This document shows, piece by piece, positions 1 through 4,701 of a stretch of DNA of 7,444 nucleotides. Numbering within the stretch: the stretch's first letter is position 1; each line of letters begins with the position of its first letter. The notes beneath the pieces are model-generated. The model was not told the DNA's origin. It worked only from the letters and a program-made list of their open reading frames with translations, and did no database searches. The stretch covers positions 1 to 7,444 of the forward strand of contig JBBREQ010000103.1 in NCBI GenBank assembly GCA_038202795.1, written 5' to 3'. This DNA is from PHET01 sp038202795. Lineage in GTDB: Bacteria > Actinomycetota > Coriobacteriia > Anaerosomatales > PHET01. A program made the translations under genes and the position numbers.

Positions 1-140
<140 letters not shown>

Positions 141-141
141 A

Positions 142-176
142 ACTTTCACAGACCGAGGTCTGCGTTTCACGAAAGT
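142..176 (-). other. Nested hairpin immediately upstream of 16S
   Basis: Two nested inverted repeats are visible: ACTTTC (142-147) with GAAAGT (171-176), and inside them CAGACC (149-154) with GGTCTG (157-162). The inner helix is tightly closed, with only a 2-nt gap, so its top pair probably opens. Unpaired bases between the arms are unequal in number (1 versus 8), giving a bulged stem. A structure this close to the mature 5' end could influence RNase processing or 16S folding. That role is inferred from position only. Confidence 0.5.
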
Positions 177-307
177 AGATCCGGTTCTATCCGGAGTGGT
201 CCACCTACAGCACACGAAGTGATGCGGTTTGGACCGAAAATGTCATTCGGTTTGGTCTTTTAATCGACCCTCTCGATTGACGGGGTTCATTTCTTGGCTT
301 GTCACAG

Positions 308-329
308 TATCCGGTTTTCAAGGTTCAAG
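308..329 (-). promoter_or_regulatory. BoxA-like antitermination element
   Basis: On the minus strand this reads CTTGAACCTTGAAAACCGG followed by ATA. It resembles the TGTTCTTTGAAAACTGAATA-type sequences found in leaders and spacers of Gram-positive rRNA operons. BoxA RNA is bound by NusB-NusE (S10) to build the rRNA antitermination complex, which prevents Rho-dependent stopping on untranslated rRNA. Its location between the proximal promoter and 16S fits that role. No clear BoxC was identified. Confidence 0.5.
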
Positions 330-405
330 CTGCGGCGGATAGACCCATTACCCTGCGGTTTTTACCCGCCGCGTGCCGCCTGTGCGTTCTTGGCGGCGAG
401 GAGAT

Positions 406-434
406 ACATTAGCGACTCTCCCAGAGTGTGTCAA
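406..434 (-). promoter_or_regulatory. Proximal rRNA promoter
   Basis: The minus strand carries a perfect -35 hexamer TTGACA (434 to 429), exactly 17 nt, then TAATGT (411 to 406) as -10. Transcription would start near 398-400. The consensus -35, ideal spacing and position about 260 nt before 16S are typical of a sigma70-type (sigma A) rRNA promoter. The -10 matches TATAAT at only 3 of 6 positions, which leaves room for regulation by an additional factor. An imperfect palindromic stretch (443-469, CGGAA/TTCCG and CCGCG/CGCGG pairs) lies just upstream of the -35. Confidence 0.7.
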
Positions 435-463
435 CAGGTTCTCGGAAGATTTCCGCGAATACT

Positions 464-520
464 CCGCGGCCATCCCGGTCTCCTCCGAGAGGCCCTAATC
501 GGACCCCCCGCGGCCATCCC
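464..520. repeat. 13-bp direct repeat pair between the rRNA promoters
   Basis: The sequence CCGCGGCCATCCC (plus-strand reading) occurs exactly at 464-476 and again at 508-520, with starts 44 bp apart (about four helical turns). The copies sit between the proximal promoter's -35 and the middle promoter's -10. Each copy includes the palindrome CCGCGG. Spacing close to a whole number of turns would let two bound proteins face the same side of the DNA. A regulator site is inference; no protein family can be named from this. Confidence 0.55.
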
Positions 521-552
521 CCTACTCGAGGGCGCCAGCGGCACGAAGGCGT

Positions 553-581
553 ACTTTACACGTACTATCCGGCAGTGGCAA
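553..581 (-). promoter_or_regulatory. Middle rRNA promoter
   Basis: The minus strand shows TTGCCA (581 to 576, 5 of 6 matches to TTGACA), a 17-nt spacer, and TAAAGT (558 to 553, 4 of 6 matches to TATAAT). The start would be near 546, giving a leader about 147 nt longer than from the proximal promoter. The exact spacing and the tandem layout with the 406-434 promoter support a multi-promoter rRNA operon, which is common in bacteria. This is motif evidence only. Confidence 0.6.
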
Positions 582-611
582 GCACCAGTTCTGAGCGACT
601 GCAGGGCATTG

Positions 612-638
612 TTTATACCCGATCCAGACGGCACGCAA
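612..638 (-). promoter_or_regulatory. Possible distal rRNA promoter
   Basis: A near-consensus -10 TATAAA (617 to 612) on the minus strand is preceded by TTGCGT (638 to 633) with a short 15-nt spacer. It lies about 45-70 bp downstream of the tyrS stop codon, in an otherwise GC-rich stretch. The suboptimal spacing makes it less convincing than the two promoters downstream. It could instead be a chance AT-rich site. Confidence 0.3.
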
Positions 639-683
639 CCGCGGCGGACGCGAACTTGCACGGCGCAGGTCAGCCCCAGACGA

Positions 684-1892
684 TCAGGAGCCGGAAACGG
701 GCCGCGCGAAGCGACGCTTGCCCACCTGAATGATCTTGTCCTGCACCTGTGCTCGCGCGTGGTTATAGTGGCGCGGCTCAACCGCTCGGCCGTCGATCTT
801 GACGCCGCCCCCATCGATCAACCTGCGCCCCTCTGAGGCAGACGAAGCGAGCCCGAGTGCGTTGAGCAGCCAAGGAAGATGAACCTCGTCGGTCAGCTCC
901 ACAGCGATCTGCGCCACATCCTCAGGAGCCTGGTGCTGCTTGAACACCCGATCGAACGCGACCTCAGCATCCTCGGCGGCCCCCTCAGGGTGATAGGTGG
1001 CCACTACCTCGCGGGCGAGGCGGCGCTTGAGCGCATTGGGGTGCAGGCTCCCGGCGCCCAGCTCGGCCTCAAGTGCATCGACCTCGTCAACCGGCAGCGC
1101 GGTACACAGGCGAAAGTACTTGGTCATGAGCGCGTCGGGTATCGACATGACCTTGCCGAACATGTCGTCGGGTTCATCGGTCAATCCGATGTAGTTGCCG
1201 TACGACTTGCTCATCTTCTGAACGCCGTCCGTACCCTCGAGCAGCGGGAGCGTCAGTGCGACCTGCGGCTCCATACCCGACTTCTCCATGAGTTCGCGTC
1301 CCGCCAACAGGTTGAACAGTTGGTCGGTACCACCTAGCTCGATGTCCGAGTTGATCGCAACCGAGTCGTAGGCCTGCATCACCGGATAGAGGAACTCGTG
1401 CAGCGATATCGGCTTGTTCTCGGAGTAGCGCTTCGAGAAATCGTCGCGCTCAAGAATGCGCGCCACAGTGAACTGGCTCGTGAGTTTGAGGATCATCTCG
1501 AAGTCGATCTCTCCGAGCCACTCGGAGTTGCGGCGCAGTTCAGTCTTCTCGGCATCGAGGATCTTGAAGGCTTGCTCGATGTAGGTCTCGGCGTTGGCCT
1601 CGATAGCCTCGAGTGTGAGTGGCGGCCGCGTGGAGTTGCGTCCTGACGGATCGCCGATGAGCGCGGTGAAGTCGCCGATGATGAGCACGACGGTGTGCCC
1701 CATATCCTGGAGCTGCCTCAACTTGCGTAGGGGTACCGCATGGCCAAGGTGCAGGTCGGGGGCCGTGGGATCGACCCCGAGCTTAGCCCGCAACGGTATG
1801 CCGCGGTCAAGCTTCTTGGTGAGGCCCGCCAGGGGAACCACATCGGCGATACCACTCTTGATGACGTGCAGCTGCTCGCTCGCTGGAAGCAC
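684..1892 (-). CDS. tyrS: Tyrosyl-tRNA synthetase, TyrZ type
   Basis: This cytoplasmic class I aminoacyl-tRNA synthetase (402 aa) activates tyrosine with ATP and charges tRNA-Tyr. The HIGH motif appears as HLGH at residues 48-51, tyrosine-pocket motifs are QAYDS (173-177) and GGTDQ (187-191), and the ATP loop is KMSKS (226-230). A C-terminal S4 RNA-binding domain spans roughly 338-400. The KMSKS loop (not KFGKT) and overall pattern point to the TyrZ branch. Length is typical and no key residue is missing. The start is the GTG at 1892: a strong Shine-Dalgarno GAGGAGG (1906 to 1900) lies 7 nt upstream. An in-frame start at 1943 would add 17 residues with no family resemblance. The gene is divergent from the PBP gene (202-bp gap) and precedes the rRNA operon on the same strand, so it is probably monocistronic. 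No T-box leader was recognised. Confidence 0.97.
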   Translation of the reverse strand: MLPASEQLHVIKSGIADVVPLAGLTKKLDRGIPLRAKLGVDPTAPDLHLGHAVPLRKLRQLQDMGHTVVLIIGDFTALIGDPSGRNSTRPPLTLEAIEANAETYIEQAFKILDAEKTELRRNSEWLGEIDFEMILKLTSQFTVARILERDDFSKRYSENKPISLHEFLYPVMQAYDSVAINSDIELGGTDQLFNLLAGRELMEKSGMEPQVALTLPLLEGTDGVQKMSKSYGNYIGLTDEPDDMFGKVMSIPDALMTKYFRLCTALPVDEVDALEAELGAGSLHPNALKRRLAREVVATYHPEGAAEDAEVAFDRVFKQHQAPEDVAQIAVELTDEVHLPWLLNALGLASSASEGRRLIDGGGVKIDGRAVEPRHYNHARAQVQDKIIQVGKRRFARPVSGS

Positions 1893-1899
1893 CGGGAAT

Positions 1900-1906
1900 C
1901 CTCCTC
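1900..1906 (-). promoter_or_regulatory. Ribosome binding site that fixes the tyrS GTG start
   Basis: GAGGAGG on the minus strand, 7 nt before GTG at 1892-1890. It is the strongest Shine-Dalgarno match among the gene starts in the window and decides between the GTG start and an upstream in-frame candidate. Confidence 0.85.
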
Positions 1907-1982
1907 GGGTGGTTGAAGCACACCGGTAACGGGGTGGCGACAAGCGCCTCAGCCAGCGGTCGTGGCGTGCGGTTTGCGTGTC

Positions 1983-1991
1983 ATACTAGCA
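1983..1991 (-). promoter_or_regulatory. Probable extended -10 promoter of tyrS
   Basis: The minus strand reads TGCTAGTAT (1991 to 1983), matching the extended -10 pattern TGnTATAAT with TAGTAT as the hexamer (4 of 6). No good -35 is present at 17 nt (GTCTTG), which is tolerated in extended -10 promoters. Transcription would start near 1976, leaving a leader of about 84 nt. No leader peptide or terminator-antiterminator pair was identified in that leader. Confidence 0.45.
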
Positions 1992-2094
1992 GAAGCGGGT
2001 GGCCCCAAGACGTGCAGCCGCCCTTAGGTCCCGTGCCTGTGCCTGTCATGGCAATCACTGCTACGCCACCTGATCGCACACGAGGAAGCAGTAC

Positions 2095-4692
2095 ATGTCT
2101 CAACGCCGTTCGAAGGGCAATCCCAGCACTCCTCCTCCCCGCCGCCGGTCGTCGCAGGCCCGTGGCGCGCAGGGCGAATCCGCGGGTCGGCGCATCGCCG
2201 GCCCCTCGGCCCAGCGCCCGGCTCCCCAGAGGACGGCGGCCCGCAAACCCACGGGTCAGCAGTCGGCGCAGCCGGGCCGTCTCTCCCGCGTGATGCGTGG
2301 AATCGCGCTCTTCCTCGTCGTTCTCGTGATCGCTGTGGGCATCACCGGCTGCGCGGTCTACACGTCTATGACCAAGCAACTTCCTGACCCCGACATTTCC
2401 AACGCTCGGGGCCGGGACCAAACAACCTACCTCTACGACCGCAACGGCAAGGTCCTCGTGCGGCTCTACGCCGAGGAAAACCGCATCGACGTCCCCTTAA
2501 GCGACATGCCCATGCACCTGCGCCAAGCGGTCATCGCCACAGAGGACCAGCGATTCTACGAGCACTCCGGCGTCGATCCTCTGGGAATCGCCCGCGCGCT
2601 GGCGACCGATATCGCGCAGCGCTCCAAGGCCCAAGGCGGTTCGACGATCACCCAGCAGTACGTCAAGCAGGCGTTCGTGACATCCGAGAAGACGCTGAAG
2701 CGCAAGCTGCAGGAAGCGATTCTCGCTCGGCGCGTCGAGCGGCGCTACACCAAGGACCAGATACTGGAGCGCTACCTCAATACGATCTACTTCGGCCACG
2801 GCTCCTACGGCGTCGATGCAGCAGCTCGAACGTACTTCGGGCACGGTGCCCGCAAGCTGACGTTGGCAGAGTCGGCGATGATCGCCGGCGTCATCAAATC
2901 ACCCGGCCGCTACTCGCCCTACCTTGAGCCCGAGAACGCCGAGGAGCGCCGCGCCACCGTGCTGGCCCAGATGCTCAGCGAGGGCTACATCGACCAAGCG
3001 GCCCACGACCAGGCGGTTGCCTCTCCCATCGAACTCGAGGGCATCAAGGCCCGATCGGCGCGCGCTCCGTACTTCGTCGAGTGGATCAAGGAGCAGCTGA
3101 TAGCGAAGTTCGGCGAACGACAGGTGTATCGAGGTGGATTGCGTGTTCGCACCACGCTGGACCCCGCGGCGCAGAAGGCCGCCGAGAAGGCGATCGGATC
3201 CACGCTCGACAAGAAGAACGACCCCTCTGCGGCGTTGGTGGCACTCAAGCCGGGCACCGGCGAGATCCTGGCGATGGTGGGCGGACGCGACTTCGCCGAG
3301 CAGCAGTTCAATGTCGCAGTGCAAGGACGCCGCCAGCCCGGGTCCTCGTTCAAACCGTTCGTGCTGGCAACAGCCCTCGAGGAAGGAATCAGCCCTGAGG
3401 AGTCCTACAAGAGCGGTCCTGTGAAGCTGAAGGTGGGCAATCAGACTTGGAGCGTCACCGGCGCGCACAGCGGATCTGCCAAGTCGATGCGACTACGCCC
3501 CGCTACGGAGCAGTCAGTGAACTCCGTGTTCGCTCAACTCATCCTTGAGGTGGGCGCCGACAAGGTCGTGAAGACCGCCAGAGCGCTCGGGATTCAAGAG
3601 GACATCGAGCCCGTTCCGGCAATCGCGCTGGGAGGATTGAAGAACGGCGTCTCACCGCTTGACATGGCAACCGCTTATGCGACGCTTGCGGCCGGCGGAA
3701 CGAAGGCTGCGCCGTATGCCATCGCGTCTGTCAAGGGACCCGACGGGCGCGTCCTGTTTGAGGGCAAGCCGAAGACCGGCAAGGCAATCGACCCGGCCGT
3801 TGCGTACTTGACCACCGACATCCTGACGGGCGTCATCAAGCGCGGCACCGGTCGAGCGGCAGCGATCGGCCGTCCGGCGGCGGGCAAGACCGGTACGACC
3901 CAGGAGTATCGCGACGCCTGGTTCGTTGGCTACACCCCGGATGTCTCCACAGCGGTGTGGGTGGGCTACCCGGATGCGCAAAGGGCGATGAACTCGGTGC
4001 ACGGCATCAAGGTCACCGGAGGCTCTTTCCCGGCGCAGATATGGGCCCAGTTCATGCGCGCGGCCCATACCGGAATAGATGAACACGGGTTCAAGCGCCC
4101 GGACGGTCTGAGCCGCGTCACTGTCTGTTCTCAGACCGGTGGACTGACCACGGAGTTCTGCCCCAAGCCTCTCAGTGCACTCATGCTGTCTCAGTACCGG
4201 CCCAAGGAATGCACGGTGCACACCATGCCCGTCGAGATCGCAGTTCCGGAGCTCGTGGGTCTAACCAAGTCAGACGCGCTCGCACGGCTCGCAAAGCTCA
4301 AGCTCAAAGCGATCGTGAACGAGGGGCCGGTCTCCGGAGTCGCGGCCGGCATGGTGGCTGCGCAGGATCCACCCCCCGGCACCAAGGCCGACGTTGGCGC
4401 TACTGTGACGATCGTGGTCGCTACCGGCGACGCTGGCAATCAACCCCCGGTCGCTTCCTTCTCGGTCGGGGGCAATCCGACTGCAGGAAAGAAGACGCGG
4501 CTCGACGGCGGCGGTTCGGCCGACGACACGGGAATCACGACCTACTACTGGGAGTTCGGCGACGGCCAGACGGGTGAAGGCAAGAAGGCCACGCATGTGT
4601 GGACGGCGCCCGGCTCCTACGAGGTGACCCTGTGGGTCACCGATGAGGCCGACAAACAGGGATCCACCACTCGTGTGGTCGTGGTCCGCTAG
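2095..4692 (+). CDS. Class A penicillin-binding protein (GT51 + transpeptidase) with C-terminal PASTA and PKD domains
   Basis: This bifunctional cell-wall enzyme (865 aa) polymerises lipid II into glycan strands and cross-links stem peptides outside the membrane. Residues 1-67 form a basic, Pro/Arg-rich cytoplasmic tail, and 68-90 are a membrane segment. The GT51 glycosyltransferase spans roughly 110-280, with catalytic Glu150 in EDQRFYEHSG, QGGSTITQQ (180-188) and the YTKDQILERYLN block (second Glu225). The transpeptidase spans roughly 350-660, with nucleophile Ser417 in SSFK (417-420), SVN (474-476) and KTG (598-600). All catalytic motifs are intact. A Cys-containing linker (C678, C689, C706) leads to a PASTA domain (about 717-778) and then a PKD domain (about 783-865, with WEFGDG at 819-824 and PGSYEVTL at 839-846). 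ATG at 2095 is preceded by GAGGAA 7 nt upstream. PASTA on class A PBPs is known; a PKD after it is unusual. Cys86 sits in a lipobox-like ITGC. Confidence 0.96.
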   Translation: MSQRRSKGNPSTPPPRRRSSQARGAQGESAGRRIAGPSAQRPAPQRTAARKPTGQQSAQPGRLSRVMRGIALFLVVLVIAVGITGCAVYTSMTKQLPDPDISNARGRDQTTYLYDRNGKVLVRLYAEENRIDVPLSDMPMHLRQAVIATEDQRFYEHSGVDPLGIARALATDIAQRSKAQGGSTITQQYVKQAFVTSEKTLKRKLQEAILARRVERRYTKDQILERYLNTIYFGHGSYGVDAAARTYFGHGARKLTLAESAMIAGVIKSPGRYSPYLEPENAEERRATVLAQMLSEGYIDQAAHDQAVASPIELEGIKARSARAPYFVEWIKEQLIAKFGERQVYRGGLRVRTTLDPAAQKAAEKAIGSTLDKKNDPSAALVALKPGTGEILAMVGGRDFAEQQFNVAVQGRRQPGSSFKPFVLATALEEGISPEESYKSGPVKLKVGNQTWSVTGAHSGSAKSMRLRPATEQSVNSVFAQLILEVGADKVVKTARALGIQEDIEPVPAIALGGLKNGVSPLDMATAYATLAAGGTKAAPYAIASVKGPDGRVLFEGKPKTGKAIDPAVAYLTTDILTGVIKRGTGRAAAIGRPAAGKTGTTQEYRDAWFVGYTPDVSTAVWVGYPDAQRAMNSVHGIKVTGGSFPAQIWAQFMRAAHTGIDEHGFKRPDGLSRVTVCSQTGGLTTEFCPKPLSALMLSQYRPKECTVHTMPVEIAVPELVGLTKSDALARLAKLKLKAIVNEGPVSGVAAGMVAAQDPPPGTKADVGATVTIVVATGDAGNQPPVASFSVGGNPTAGKKTRLDGGGSADDTGITTYYWEFGDGQTGEGKKATHVWTAPGSYEVTLWVTDEADKQGSTTRVVVVR

Positions 4693-4701
4693 TCACTGAG
4701 C

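Larger units (their letters stand above)
141..400 (-). other. rRNA operon leader (transcribed spacer upstream of 16S)
   Basis: About 260 nt between the proximal promoter and the mature 16S end, with no credible coding sequence. Read on the minus strand it holds, in order: a GC-rich hairpin at the presumed transcript start (392-397 with 375-380), a BoxA-like element (308-329), a hairpin at 262-278 (AATCGA/TCGATT, 5-nt loop), a hairpin at 233-251 (ACCGAA/TTCGGT, 7-nt loop), and a nested hairpin at 142-176 just before the 16S start. The octamer CGGTTTGG (plus-strand reading) occurs twice, at 225-232 and 248-255. Such leaders normally carry antitermination signals and half of the RNase III processing stem. 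The partner half would lie downstream of 16S, outside the window, so the processing stem cannot be confirmed. Confidence 0.75.

Noticed and set aside
294..836. A 180-aa plus-strand open frame across the rRNA leader and the tyrS 3' end
   Set aside because: It lies antisense to the rRNA leader, promoters and tyrS, and has low-complexity composition with no recognisable domain. High GC readily creates such frames.
1893..1976. Possible T-box riboswitch controlling tyrS
   Set aside because: The leader from the predicted start is only about 84 nt, lacks the conserved T-box sequence, and has no terminator/antiterminator pair. It is too short for a standard T-box.
1893..2094. A plus-strand promoter for the first PBP in the divergent gap
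   Set aside because: CATACT (1982-1987) could serve as a -10, but no credible -35 is in place and the site overlaps the better-supported tyrS -10. A promoter must exist, but I cannot place it.
3652..4221. A 189-aa minus-strand open frame inside the PBP gene
   Set aside because: It is antisense to the transpeptidase domain with intact catalytic motifs. Its composition is that of a mirrored coding frame.
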